Shown here: positions 1 through 12,540 of the stretch, one piece after another
How positions within the stretch are numbered: position 1 is the stretch's first letter
Layout: the number at the start of each line of letters is the position of its first letter
Assembly: GCA_963853835.1 (NCBI GenBank)
Contig: OY970822.1
Span: 44,132,404 to 44,196,403, forward strand
Direction of reading: 5' to 3'
DNA: 64,000 nucleotides
Source: Calendula officinalis
Lineage: Eukaryota > Streptophyta > Magnoliopsida > Asterales > Asteraceae
Translations under genes and position numbers: made by a program
Notes under the pieces: generated by a model
Database searches by the model: none
The model's input: the letters and a program-made list of their open reading frames with translations, nothing else
What the model was told of the DNA's origin: nothing

Positions 1-200
1 TGGTCTGAATATACTTGGAATCCGAAAATTAGATACGGATTTAACAATTGAAACAGAGATAGTGACAGAGGTTGTCCGGTGGAGGTGACGGTAACCTAGG
101 TGATACCGTAGGAGAGGCGGAAGGGAGCGACGGGGAGGGAGGCTGAGCTCCGGTGAGACTGCCTCAGAGAGTAGTTTATAGCGGAAATGGATGAGAAAAA
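1..200 (-). promoter_or_regulatory. possible promoter and 5' leader of a gene leaving the left edge
   Basis: Read on the minus strand, a TATA-like CTATAAAC (174-181) is followed by a C/T-rich, GC-richer stretch resembling a plant 5' leader that runs off the left edge. No start codon or recognisable peptide is visible, so this is a weak positional guess. Confidence 0.22.
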
Positions 201-1475
201 CCGAAAAAGCCTTATTTGTGTAAATTTTTTTAATCAGATATTACTTCAATTTTAATAAAATAACCATATCTTTGTTTGTACTATTTTACATATTCGTATG
301 ATTCACATTATCAATATAAAATTACAAATTATTGTAAGACAGATGATATTTAAAGAAATTACAAGACAATCGGGAACCACGTGGGCTGTTTCTTAAGCTA
401 TCCTTTTTCCTCTCGCACAAAAATGTGCAAGTTTTCCTTTGTAAGTCTTTCGTTACACGTGGTCTTGAGAAAGGACGCGTGGTCTTGAGAAAGGACAGAG
501 AAGCTTGTTGACTTCTTGTCATCTTTCTTAACGTGAATCAAAAATAAACGTAGGGGAATCTTAATTTAGAAAGAAAAAAAAAAAGAACTTTAAATAAAAT
601 TAGACTCTATATCACTTTTTAGCATGAAATGAAATCACATTCTTTTATCTACTTTCGTTAAATCCGTTCCCTTGTGACAACGATATACAACTGCCCTTTA
701 TTGATATATTTATCTTATAAAATTTTCTTAAACATAAACCTTATTCGATTTACTTTTTGTTAAAAGAAATGGTATTAATGTATATTATTTGTGATTATTT
801 TACGTGTATGCTCATCATAAGATAATATATGTAATCTACTAATTTTCTTTCCTCGCATTATCTTTTAATTTTGAAATTTTCTTTATCAAATCTAGACATA
901 TAAATAAGCACGCAACAATATCATTTCTCTTTTATTAATTATCTTATTTATGAATCTAGATATACTAAGCCCACATAGCAGTCCATGATGAAAACTTAAA
1001 TCAGGACCCGGTCCATTATGTAAACCTAAATCACTTCCATTGTAGATAACCTCATTGTGTTAATTCACAGATCATGGGAAATTATCCCTAATACATTCTC
1101 ATCTCTCTTTTTATCTCTATTAGAGCATTCAGCATGGTTGGGCAACCACAGCCACAGCCCACACCCGGCAGGGCCGTGGTGCCCCCATCAACATTCTTGT
1201 GGTGTGTCGTGATTAAATAATGGGGGATAAAGGTTGATGTTATTTGTGATATTTAGTGATTTTAAGTGAAAATCTGATTTTACATTGATGTGGCACTTAA
1301 TAGTAGTTGGTGTGGCATCATTACACTCGATGCTCCTATTAAACACGTACCCATATCAATCTAATCAACAGATATCTAACGTCTTTACCCGATTGATTAT
1401 AGTAATACGATTATAAAATTATTATGCATTTCACAACGTATTAGACTATTATCCAATTTGCATGAATACTTAATA
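201..1475. other. AT-rich spacer
   Basis: No supportable gene. There is one small direct repeat: two copies of a 19-bp unit starting CGTGGTCTTGAG at 458-476 and 478-496. A segment from about 1123 to 1345 begins GAGCATTCAGC and ends near GATGCTCC, so it could be a short MITE, but its ends are too imperfect to call. Confidence 0.5.
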
Positions 1476-2105
1476 CTCCCTCCGTCCCACAAAAAACTTC
1501 TCATTTTACCCAAAATATTTGTCACACAAAAAACTTCTCATTTGAGAAATTGGAGGGACCCACTAATAAATTAATATTAAAGTATATATTATTTATCATT
1601 TTTTAAATATTTTTCTCACTGACTTTATGTCACTTCTCTTTTTAAAGGTGGGCCAATATATTCTAGGGGTGAGCATTTGGACCGAAAAAACCGAACCGAA
1701 AACCAACCGAAACCAAACCGAACCGAAACCTATAACATGTTATCGGTGCGTTTTCGATTTTGAAAATTCATCGTTATCGGTTCTATCTGGTTCGGTTCGG
1801 TTTTCGGAAAAGGATGAACATTTGGCCTAAAATAACCGAACCGAAACCGAACCAAAACCGAAACCGAACCGAACTGAAACCGATAACATGTTATCGGTTC
1901 GGTTTCGGTTTTAAAAGTTCATTGTTATCGGTTATCGGTTCTATCGGTTCGGTTCGATTTTGGCCCGATAACCACCCCTAATATATTCTCTCTCTAAACT
2001 AATCTTATATTTTAATTAAATTTATTAACAAGAACTCCACCATTAACTTATCTCCTAAAAAGATATGGCCAAATGAAATGAGAAGTTTTTGTGGGACAGG
2101 AAATA
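1476..2105. mobile_element. Stowaway-like MITE, split by a nested hAT MITE
   Basis: The left end reads CTCCCTCCGTCCCAC followed by AAAAAACTTCTCATTT. The right end near 2078-2105 is its inverted copy (AAATGAGAAG, then TTTTTGTGGGACAGG). The CTCCCTCCGTCCC terminus next to TA is typical of plant Stowaway (Tc1/mariner) MITEs. Without the 317-bp insertion and its 8-bp duplication the host element is about 305 bp. The left end is well defined; the right end is good to a few bases. Confidence 0.7.
1664..1980. mobile_element. hAT-type MITE with CCGAACCGAAACC tandem core
   Basis: The element starts TAGGGGTG and ends CACCCCTA, and is flanked by a perfect 8-bp target duplication ATATATTC (1656-1663 and 1981-1988). 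Eight-base duplications and such termini indicate a hAT-type non-autonomous element. The interior is a degenerate tandem of CCGAACCGAAACC-like units and their inverse CGGTTTCGGTT, so the whole element can fold back. The open frames crossing it are repeat artefacts. It lies nested inside the Stowaway-like MITE. Confidence 0.88.
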
Positions 2106-3479
2106 TTAGTTAACTTTTTGTATATAAACCAAATGTCTGCTATAAATTAATGACTCATGGATTTCTAACTTCTAAATTCTAAATTAATTACGCGTAGTTT
2201 GTATCGGTAATTAAAGAGGTCAATTAAATAAACCATAAACATGAGAAATATAAATTAGTAATTTTTCTAAAATTAAAAACGTGGTGGGTTATAAACGGAT
2301 AGGAACGGTATTGATCCATACCCGATCCATTTAGTAAAATGATTAATGGGACTGAGTCGTAAACTATGATCCAAACTCATATAATCTTTGCTGGTTCGAA
2401 TTAGATCATGATCAAAAAGCGACCATTGCCAATTTTACCCGGAATGGTCCAAAGTCGACCAACTTGTTAAATTGTGGCTATACGCTACTATCTCCATGCA
2501 CCTCCTCGATCAAGTCCTTGAACCCGACGCCAAATCCAAAGAACAAAGAAGTATGTGATCGTCTTCGAGATGTGTTTCATGAAAATAAAGACGCGTGTAT
2601 ATTAAAATTTGATGCCGAACTTCAAAAATTGCAAATTGTTAATTAAGCTTGCTGTATCCGAGTACTTCGTACAAATAAAACAGATGGCAGAAATATTGTA
2701 TATGGTCAATGGCCATGGTGAGAAATATTGAGGTATTGCCCGTATCATTTAACATAAAGAATTAAAGACCCTCTCCCTCATGCTGTGTTCTTGAGATTTT
2801 TTATTCAGAGAGAAAAGAAGAAAATTAAAAAGAAGATAAAAGAAGTTTTGTATTCCCGGGTATTTTTTTAAATGAAAAAAAAATAGATGCAAGAATTTAT
2901 TATAATTTCTTTGATAAATTTAATTCCAAAGGTGAAAAGATTTGGGAAGAAATAATGCTTAATTATTTAAAAAAACTCAATTAACTAACTAGCATTAATA
3001 TATCCTAATTAATCAAATACGGTATTTTAATTACATCGACCCCTAACCATCGTAACCCACCATCTCCCTCACATGTCGTCTGCCGTAACATCTTGAAAGG
3101 GGTTTGTAGGTACTATAATTAGGGGCTATACATGTCATAAAAAGAAAGTGAAGGGACAAAATATGTAATTTCATAGAAACCACATGAATGATTTATGTAA
3201 TTTACTCTAAAAGATTTTAAGGAATTTTGGATCAGACATATCTAGGGAATGAATCGGGCCCATAATCGACCCAGATGAACTCGGACAAGAGATATCTAAT
3301 TTTAGATGATTAGTAGACTCAAGAATTGAACCGTTTTACAGAATTTGGTTCCAGGTTCGGCTCGATTAATCAGGTATATACTCGATTGGAACGAAATAGT
3401 AATTTGAGCAAATTTTGGGTGTTTCAATCATATTTGTTTGTTTATACCCTAAGATTTTACAAGGAACAATAATGCAATT
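2106..3479. other. AT-rich spacer
   Basis: No gene or transposon end is recognised. The 60-codon frame at 2464-2646 has no recognisable family, splice context or promoter. Confidence 0.5.
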
Positions 3480-4905
3480 TTTCTTGTTATAAACATAGAG
3501 TTGTATTCTACGAAGTCCAAAAGATTTGTTTAGTCCCAAGAGATAAATCCTAGCCATTGGATCAAGATAGTCAAGATCAAATCCCCACCTACAGCCACCG
3601 CCGGCCGCCGCCTCCGGCCCCCGGCCGCCGCCGTCGCTGGCCACCGCCAATCGCCGCCGGCCACCGCCAATCGCCGTCGGCCACCGTCGTCCGCCGTCGG
3701 CCACCGTCGTCCGCCGTCGGTGGCCGGCGGCCGTCGGTGGTGGTGGTGGCTGACAGTGAAGGTGCTGGTGGTAATGGGGGTGGTGGTGGTATTGATGTAT
3801 CGAAGCACATGTGCTTCACTAAAACACAGCATATTACTTCGAAGCACATGTGTTTCAGGTCACGAAACAAATGTGCTTCAAGTCACTAAAAACATGAGTT
3901 TCTAAACACACAAGGGAGCATATGAAGCACATGTGCTTGATGTAACGAAACACATGTGCTTCACTACACAGAAAAAATATCAAAACAAGTGACGAACATA
4001 TCATTATGAAGCACATGTGCTTCATAAAGCCAAGCACATGTGTTTTTGTTCCTGAACACATGTAACTTACAAGCAAGTCATTTGTGTTTGAATCACGAAG
4101 CATATGTGCTTGACGTTATGAAACGCATGTGCTTCACTACACAAGAAAAAAAATCAAAACAAGTGACGAACATATCATTATGAAGCACATGAGCTTCATA
4201 AAGCCAAGCACATGTGTTTTTGTTCCTGAACACATGTAACTTACAAGCAAGTCATTTGTGTTTGAATCACGAAGCACATGTGCTTGAAGTTATGAAACAC
4301 ATGTGCTTCACTACACAGAAAAAAATCAAAACAAGTGACGAACATATCATTATGAAGCACATGTGTTTCATAAAGCCAAGCACATGTGTTTTTGTTCCTG
4401 GACAGTTGTAACTTACAAGCAATTCATTTGTGTTTGAATCACGAAGCACATGTGCTTGACGTTATGAAACACATATGCTTCACTACACAAGAAAAAAAAT
4501 CAAAACAAGTGACAAACATATCATTATGAAACACATGTGCTTCATAAAGCCAAGCACATGTGTTTTTGAACCTGAACACATGTAACTTACAAGCAATTCA
4601 TTTGTCTTTAAATCACGAAGCACATGTGCTTATCGTTATGAAACACATGTGTTTCATTACTTGAAAGACATGTGCTTGGCTGTACGTATACACTCCTTCA
4701 TTTTCAAAACACGTGTGTTTCAAACACATGTGCTTCCAGTCACGATCACCACCTTCGGCCGCCGCCGATCGCCGCCCATCTCCGCCGGCCGCCGTCTCCG
4801 GCCGCCGGAGAAGCACATGTGTTTGTAGTGGTAGTGGTGGTTTGAATCTCGATCTTGACCATTGATTTTTCTTGATCCAAGGGCTATCACTATAAACATA
4901 ATACA
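3480..4905. mobile_element. inverted-repeat element packed with CACATGTG palindromes and GCC-rich tracts
   Basis: The two ends form a long imperfect inverted repeat: CCATTGGATCAAGA near 3555-3568 matches the reverse complement of TCTTGATCCAAGGG-like sequence near 4869-4883, with further similarity outward. Inside are GCCGCC/CGGCCACC tracts (3597-3735 and 4748-4812) and eighteen exact copies of the palindrome CACATGTG between 3806 and 4821, often extended to GAAGCACATGTGCTTC. No transposase is visible. The boundaries are approximate. A smaller relative lies at about 28075-28660. Confidence 0.6.
3991..4660. repeat. tandem repeat with about 173-bp period
   Basis: The landmark GACGAACATATCATTATG (one copy reads GACAAACAT) recurs at 3991, 4165, 4337 and 4511, giving spacings of 174, 172 and 174 bp. 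Each unit carries several CACATGTG palindromes plus a shared TCAAAACAAGTGAC segment. A partial unit precedes the first landmark. Confidence 0.85.
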
Positions 4906-6141
4906 AGATGGAGAAATTACAAATTAATATGTATAATAGAGGAAGTATAAATTAGAAATAATAATACTTGAAAGACGGGTTGAAGATAGAGATACGAACA
5001 AAAGACAGTTTGTTTTTTATTATATTCTTGATGAGTTGACTAACCTACATGTGTTTTTTTTTTTTTCATTTTTCATTTTGCAGTTTAAATTTTGTGTTTT
5101 TATTGCTCCATTAAGAAAAAAACCTACCTATTAGGACCAAGTTGGACTTGAAGTTTAAAGTCAAACATGTATAAGTTGATAGATAGAGACTGCAAATGTT
5201 GGGAAAAACTTTTGTGCTTAGATTGGAACTAGCAATACTGGTCAGCCAAATACAAATCTTGGTTAGCATTGCACATGCATCAAGTGATTGTACGGTATAA
5301 TAAAGAAAAGCGTGCCTACCATGTTACCATCGTTGAAGTTTTTTCCTTTAGAAGAGCTTCCTTATATGTAGGTTGACTGGATGAGAGTCTAAAGTGAGAT
5401 AAGTATCTTTTGTCCCTGGTTAATACCGAACATCAATACCACTATTTTTCAATCTTTTTGTGTAAAAAACCTAAGTCAAACACGTTTTTAAAGTCTCTGC
5501 AGATTTGATCTTTGAATATTCAATCAAACTACTTTTCTCGTCAAAAGATTCTTGTGATATTGGTCAATCTTTTTCAAATACTAAACAATTCCCAATTCTA
5601 AACTGCTCTGCCACCAATGATGGTGTAAACAGTTGAAATTTTGTCCTTCAATCTGTCAGTTGACAGCTTCGGTATATTGCACAGTACAACTCTTCATGCA
5701 TGTGTCAAATTGGCTGGTCAATATTAATGTTTGCTGGTTCAATTCTAACTATAGTCTCCACCAACCTATACATGTTTATTGGGTCATGTTACATGTTTGA
5801 TTATTGACACGTTTTAAATTCACTTCCACTTTTGATTCTAGGGTTCTTGAAGATGACACAAGTTTCAAACTTCCAATGTCAAAGAATGTAGATTTGTTTC
5901 AATCCAACCAAAACATGATCAAGATTCAAGAACATATCTCAATATAAAAACACACTAAAAAAGAGAAAATGAAGTCGATGATAAGAACTTAAATCTCGAT
6001 ATTTACAAACGGTTTCAACGTCTAGTTGGGTCACAAAAAGGTAAATTAACCATGTCTTTACATGGTCGGACTTCTTGTGTACTATTACTAGATTTTCAAT
6101 CGCATAACGGGTCATAAATCTAGGCTTAAACAACTTGTAAT
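4906..6141. other. spacer and 3' flank of the ACR gene
   Basis: No gene or repeat end is recognised. The stretch nearest 6141 presumably holds the 3' UTR of the minus-strand ACR gene; no clear poly(A) signal could be assigned with confidence. Confidence 0.45.
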
Positions 6142-8280
6142 TCAAGAGTATGATCTAATGAGCCCAAAGTTGCGAAAAGATTTCGACTTGAGCAAACCAC
6201 CAAAGAGGAATCTAATGGGAGATTCTTGAGGACTTCGGTTCGAATCTTGAGGATTGCATTTGACTTTAAGCATTGTTTGACCGATTTCTTTCCTAATAGA
6301 ATCAATAACCTTCGAGTCAACCGAGTACCCCGAAGCATCAAGAACATAAAACGTATTTATAGCTTTGCCACCACGTGTTGCCACCTCAGCTCTCGTGACC
6401 GTGAGACTATTCTCGCGGAAAATACGAGTCACATCGGATAAAAGCCCGATTCGATCTGTTGTGCATAGTTCTAACTTCAAGCCCTCGGATACTCTTCTTT
6501 CAATGGCGGCTTCGATACATTGAATCATTCTTTGTCTCTCGGCTTCCGATTTCACGGGTGTACCATCTATATGTCGGATACAATATTCCTATAAACACGA
6601 AAAACAAATTATAAGCATAATATAAACAAACAAACACGGGAGGACCTACTCTGTAGCACGGGCTGGTCTGTGCAACCCCTCAAATTTTTCAAAAATAGTG
6701 ATAAAATAATGTTTAAACTTTTTTTAATTTTTTTGAAGTGCAGGTGACAATCCTGACAAAAAAATGTGCAACCAGTGATACCCCTCAGATTTTTTCTAAC
6801 GCTAAAAGTTAGGGAATTAAATTTCCCACCACAACTTTTACTTTATACACCAGAGAGTACAAGTAATACTGCAAACTGTATAAAGGAGCATCAATTGTGG
6901 TAGATCCATTAAAATATGTGGTGCATTTATCACCCCCTTAAAAGTTAACTAACCTGATAAGCTTTTGTCCCATCGGCATCCACATGCCCGTGAAAAACAA
7001 CGTATTCCATATCCGTTAACGTGCAAACCGTATCGAACAACAATTTAGGTCTATCTTTACATCGAATAGTAACAACCGTACAATCTTTATCATACCAATT
7101 AACAATATTAACATCGGGCTTTTGTGAATCGGGCGAGCCCGAACCGTTTTCTCTCTCATAACCACGGTCCTCGAGCATCATTTGGTGCAACCGTCTCTCG
7201 ATGTGGGTTGCACCATTCGAGACAATGGTTTTAGCTTCTCGGGCCTTGTTGCTACCTTCAAGTACATTAAAAAGCATTTGTTTTATAACCGAGAGTTTTT
7301 CGGGGTCCATAACGGCTAACCCTGACTCATCATCGGTCACTTGGACTATGAAAGCGGCCCGTGTGTTGTGTGTCCACACTTCCGCGTTTAACACACTACA
7401 CTTTAAGTGTGTGAGAACCGCACAGACCTCGGATAGTAATCCGGGTCGGTCCGACCCGATTAACTCTATGGTTGTGTAGTCTGTTGACGAAATGACCCCA
7501 ATTGACTGCAATGAGGTGGTGAAGCTAGTTTCGGAACCAAGAACCTGCGATTAAATCAAATTGACGAAATGTCAGGTTGTTTTTTCACTTTTTTTAGGGG
7601 ACATGTATAGGGGAGTTGTACTGTACAAGTTGGCGATGCAAGGGGACAAGATTTGGGGTGAAAATCTTTTGTGAATCAAACATGAAAATAGAATCTTTAC
7701 CTTTTGAATGTAATTCAAGATTTCTTCATCTGTGATTTTGTTCCCTTCTTGATCAGTGACATTGAAGACTGTCCAAAAACAGAAAAAATTATTAATATTA
7801 CTCAAATATGAAATCAACTGACTATTCTTTATTTATTATTGTTTTTTTTAAAACAAAATTATGGTTACCATCCATGAACCAGCCTCCATCAGAACTGATG
7901 TAAGCTTTCACAACAATGAAGTTCAGATCAGTGAGTACTTGTACAACTTCCAAAAGAATGCCATGTTTATTAGCACTGTCCACCTGTTTCATTAATTGTT
8001 TGATACGTTAATTATATACTGAAAAAATTAATAAAAAAAAAAACTAAAATAAAAATTTTAAAATAAGAAGATCCCAAATCATGAAAAGTTAGGTGGCAGA
8101 ATCCCAGCTCAACAGCAGTCTAATTTAGACAAAATTTCATAAACTCATTCTCTATTAGACAAAAACACAAACACTTGTTGTGCATACCTGAATGATAGTA
8201 GCATTTTTACAGGATTCATTGTCGATTACTACTCGTGGTGGATTCATTCGACGAATAAATTTCTGATATTCTTCTTCCAT
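6142..8280 (-). CDS. ACR: ACT domain repeat (ACR) protein, five coding exons
   Basis: The gene encodes a 437-residue plant ACR protein. The family has four ACT modules thought to bind amino acids and act as sensors; the ligand of this member is unknown. Coding exons in transcript order are 8280-8188, 7983-7869, 7768-7701, 7544-6954 and 6588-6142. All introns are GT-AG and the phases join to 1314 nt without a stop. ACT modules lie at about residues 28-105, 116-190, 245-300 and 326-400; each later module carries a DRPGLL-type turn (SDRPGLLSEV, KDRPKLLFDT, TDRIGLLSDV). The start ATG opens MEEEYQKFIRRMNPP, as is usual for the family, and the length is normal. Nothing appears broken. Which ACR paralogue it is cannot be decided by eye. 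Confidence 0.93.
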
Positions 8281-8700
8281 GTTTGGAGAGTAGCTCCTAC
8301 TTATGGTTTCTGGTAAAATAAAAACAAATCAGGAAATCAAGTTTAAACCTTTATTTCATGTTTCAGTTTCGCAAGTGGAAATTAACTTACCGCAACTTTT
8401 CTGCTCTGTTAACAGCTAAAATTACTTAAAAATACAAATTTAATAGCTGAGGTGAAATGATGAACACCTCAGGAAAAAAAACATACCCATTAAAATTCTT
8501 GATGATGTATGATCTGGGTCACTCTTGTTTTCTTGATTCTTGAAGGTTAGAAGCGTAAATTGAAAAGAAAAAGACGCGTTTTTGTTACTGTTTTCACTGT
8601 GTTTTTTACTCTTAAAACGCATATGAATTTGCACTGGTTTCTTTAACACATGAACATGAACGTGCAAAATGCAAATACAACTGTCTGTATTTAAAAACCA
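8281..8700 (-). promoter_or_regulatory. ACR 5' UTR with an intron, and proximal promoter
   Basis: A 5' UTR intron fits: acceptor CAG at 8310-8312 and donor GTATGT at 8481-8486 (minus strand), leaving leader sequence at 8281-8309 and from 8487 to roughly 8690. On the minus strand a TTTAAATA motif near 8688 is a TATA candidate. The transcript start is inferred, not shown. Confidence 0.45.
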
Positions 8701-8906
8701 ACCCTACAAAGACTTTAAAAGGGAACGAGTAGGCGTAGTTTAGCATATATATGCGCATGATAGCGAATAAATGGTAGTATTGTTAATGTGTGCTAAGTGG
8801 CCAATACTTTTGGTTTTACTTTTACATTTTCCAAGGAACGTGTTTAAGGAAATATATTTGCTGTAAATTTAACTAATCACCAAAGTGTTTGGAGAGAGAG
8901 TATATA

Positions 8907-9217
8907 CTTCTTCCGATTCAAAATAATTACTACACTTTAGGTTTATGTTTTTGAGACAAAATATTATAATAATAATTAAATTAGATTAATTGAATGGTTA
9001 GTTGATAATGGATCTCACACCTTTTGAACAAAATGGGGTAACGATGTTTAAAAATAAAAAGTAAGGGTAAATGAATCATTTCAGTTTGTTAAAGTAAATA
9101 GTTAGTGAGTGTGTGTCCTACTATTTTTTGGCAAATATGATAATTTTTCAAAGTATAACACTTATTTTGAATTATCCATATAAGGAAAGTGAAACACTTA
9201 TTTTGAATCGGAGGAAG
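8907..9217. mobile_element. Stowaway-like MITE
   Basis: The left end CTTCTTCCGATTCAAAATAA and the inverted right end (TTATTTTGAATCGGAGGAAG) form terminal inverted repeats, with TA on both sides (8905-8906 and 9218-9219). The length of 311 bp suits Stowaway MITEs. It has no coding capacity and sits just upstream of the ACR promoter. Confidence 0.78.
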
Positions 9218-9650
9218 TATTAGACTTTGATATATTCAAATGTGTTATGATTTTGGATCATAACTGTGATTCGTTTACTCGTTAATGATCCATACTCATT
9301 AGTTCTTTTAATAAAAAAGTCAGGTATGGATTCACAACGATGTTTATAAATCGCTGTACATTTATTTTTAGTAAAAATAATTTGTTTTTCTTATATTTAT
9401 GATTTATTTAATTAATTGCACTAAAGACTAGTAGAGATTAAGACTTGGAACTATAAGTTGAATATTAAGAAGTTATGCTTAATGTGTTTCGCTTAACTTT
9501 TTATAATGCATCTTGATATCTACAATTTTTCTTCCGTATGTTTCATATTAAGTATTTTTTGAGTATTAATTTATAGTAGATATTTTCTTTATCTAAGAAA
9601 TGTTATTTTAATATTACGTATGTATATTATATTTATTATGGGTCATGTAA

Positions 9651-9715
9651 TGTTTTTCTAGTCTAGCAAATTACTAGATTCTAGTTTAATAAATCTGCCG
9701 TTCAAAAAAAAAAAA
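9651..9715 (+). mobile_element. 65-bp 5'-truncated LINE insertion with poly(A)
   Basis: A short segment ends CTGCCGTTC followed by a run of A and is bracketed by a 15-bp direct repeat TTATGGGTCATGTAA (9636-9650 and 9716-9730). Poly(A) plus a long target duplication is the mark of target-primed reverse transcription. No coding sequence remains. Confidence 0.8.
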
Positions 9716-9730
9716 TTATGGGTCATGTAA

Positions 9731-12532
9731 AATAGGTTAATTTTGTGGCTAAGAATACGGGTTTAATGTTTTAAAATCTTGGGGTATTGAAGCAGATTTC
9801 GATAATTTTTTTACAATGATTTGGATTTAAGACCGATTCACTCCAAACTCACTGCATTGTTATGTTTTTGTAATTTATTAACTGTTTGTACGTCAAAAGT
9901 ATAATTTTTTATATTATTTTACTAACTATAATATCGAAGAATTTGCATTAATTTGCATTTGAAGTTTATCTATTTTTTCCAAAAGTTATTTGTGTGAAAA
10001 CCAATAATAGCTTTTTAGTAACATTGTCATTATTCTATGAATTAAACTTGGTATATTTTTCATGTCATGGTCTTTTTAATAAGCACGTTGTATTTGCGAA
10101 TTCGGCATTTCAATTATTTTGTTCATAAATTAAACTATTTTCCATGTAAGTTATAACTGTCTTCTTTTGTGATGGTCGTTAAAGTAACTTTTTTTGAAGG
10201 TTAAATGCTTTTCTATTAATTGTAAAGAAATCGTAAATGAGTTAAGTAACGTAATAAGTATACGTTACATGTAAAGTTATGTTTAATAACATTTATCTTC
10301 TTTTTACTATATATCTCGTGATATAGATAGAGTATTTGATTTCGTTTGACAACAGATTAAAAACACATTAATGAATATTATTTCTAAAAGGAAAGAAATA
10401 TGACAAGAGAATTAAATACTATACATTTTCAAAATAATTACTTTCTTTCGATTACAAAATATTTCCCTAAATAGATAGACGCTATCAAGAGAAACATGTT
10501 CGGAGGTCTTTCGGGAAACATTAACCCTACTATCGGGTAAATGTATAATTGTCTACATAACACATCTTGTCTTTGGTGGAATTGGGTAGCATTATGTCTC
10601 ACAATGCAAACAACGTTTTTCATTTTATCTTCCAAAACCTAAAAGGAAAAACTAATTATGTTAGCGGTAGATACTAGATCGAGTTGAACAATAATTCAAA
10701 CATATAAAACTAAGTATGGTCGTATTTCACCAACAAACAACGGTTTTGTAGTTTATTTCATCCATTTTTTTACCCATGATGCGTTTATAGTTTGATAAAT
10801 TATTGGCGTTCAATTAACTATACAAACTTTAATTTAATTGGTTTACTTTATTGAAGTTTTTATATTATATTAGCGTAAGTATCTCATTAGAGTCCCGCCC
10901 TCTTTAATCAAGTTGGGGGTCAAACATTGGGTGCGGCCACATATGCGCATGTCTTTGCGCTTACCGCGCATCCTTTTGTCTATTGCACATGTTTCCCCTT
11001 TCATAAATATCTTTGTCTTTTTCTTTCCAGTGAATATTGTTTTAAGTTTATTGGTTGATTTGTAATTGTTATTTGGTGTCACATTTATAGGGAAATGATC
11101 ATTGTGGATGTTATCTTATGCAACTATCTCTCCATTTTGGTTTTCTTGCATGCAATATCGGAAGGGAGTAGTCATGAATGTAAATTTGATATTTTATTAA
11201 CAATTAAAAGTTAAAGGCCACCCTGTAACCTAAGTGTATGTCTTAGAAAGTTTCATATTTAATAACAAATGCTCATATGGTACAAAGATCTTAATAAAAC
11301 CAATTGTTGATAAAATTAAGTTTTTAAGCAAATTACGATGATCACAAAGTGTATTAGCCCATTAGAAAACAATAAACATGCAAAGCATAATTATCAAAAT
11401 AAGAGTATCTCCCAAAAACCCACAAAACGCTAGACATGTTTTCCATTTATCCGTACGAATATCGATTGGTTTTGTAAATATTAAATTTATCAACGTGGGA
11501 GTTGGTGTGCTTTCCACCAATGATTGTTTGTTTTGTCCATATGAATGGCAAGTGAGCCAACCTCACCCCCATTAGATATGCACTTCAATTTGCTTGTTAA
11601 AGTAGATGCAAGAGGTATCAAAACCACGTCAACTAAACAATCAAAATTTCTAGCTTAAGTTATGGAAGTTGTCTGTCTTTGAGGCATTTCATTGTTCATC
11701 ATCGTTTATTAGTTCTGATAGCGAGTGATGTCCTCATCATCGGCTTCTAATTTTGGTAAGTGTATGCCAAATAGATAATCAAACCTTTAATCTTTTCCCG
11801 ATGTGGAAGAGCCAATGGTCCATATGGACCCATGTTTTGATGAAACATGTTTCGGGCAATGTGTTGACCAGCCAAAACAATTATTTGTAGCCTATATAAA
11901 AAGTCAAAATTGCAATCAATCAATGATTATAGAATGTATAAAAAGTGGGAAGATGTTGTGTATTAGCACAACAGACAAAATAAAAATGTGACTATATTAT
12001 TATTATACATTATTAAGTTTTTATTTACAAGCTTGGCCAAAAATAATGAATAATTACATGCTTATAGAATTTCATTCACATTAGTTAGAAGACGTTTGTT
12101 TATTGTTTATTTTTTAATGAAATTAACTTTAATTATTAACTTTTAACCTATAATTATAGGAGTACAGTTTAGCATGTTATAACATATCATAATGTTTGAA
12201 AATGTAACTACAACTAATTAAACAAAAATGAAATAACATATTATCTACTTTGTTGGCGCATTAAAATGAGTATTTAATGTTTTTATTTCAACATATTGAT
12301 GTCCTTCAAAGCAAATTAAGAAAATAACAATGGTAAATTTTAATTGAGAATTGTGAAAGTTATTCCAACCCTAACCATGAATTATAGGAATATTAAATTA
12401 AACCCCCCTACGACAAAGGAGTCATTAGCATTGATACTAAAATCATAACAGTAGATCGATTTAAAAATTATTAAAATATATGTCAAGTTAAAAGTAATTG
12501 GTAGTGAAACTTTACTTATAGTATATTTTAAA
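9731..12532. other. long AT-rich spacer
   Basis: I find no gene, RNA or transposon end I can support. Short open frames at 10438-10635, 10870-11082, 11378-11575 and 11803-11991 show no family motif or exon context. Confidence 0.5.
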
Positions 12533-12540
12533 GTTTAACC

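Noticed and set aside
2464..2646. 60-codon frame that could be a small protein or exon
   Set aside because: No family similarity recognised, no splice signals or promoter that fit.
3366..3889. Overlapping Arg/Pro/Gly-rich open frames on both strands
   Set aside because: They are translations of GCC/CGG and CACATGTG repeats in a transposon-like element, with no domain or splice context.
3800..4830. Regularly repeated palindromes resembling a CRISPR array
   Set aside because: Spacing is irregular, there are no unique spacers or cas genes, and this is plant nuclear DNA.
10438..11991. Several 60-70-codon frames in the spacer
   Set aside because: Length expected by chance in AT-rich DNA; no conserved motif and no exon context.
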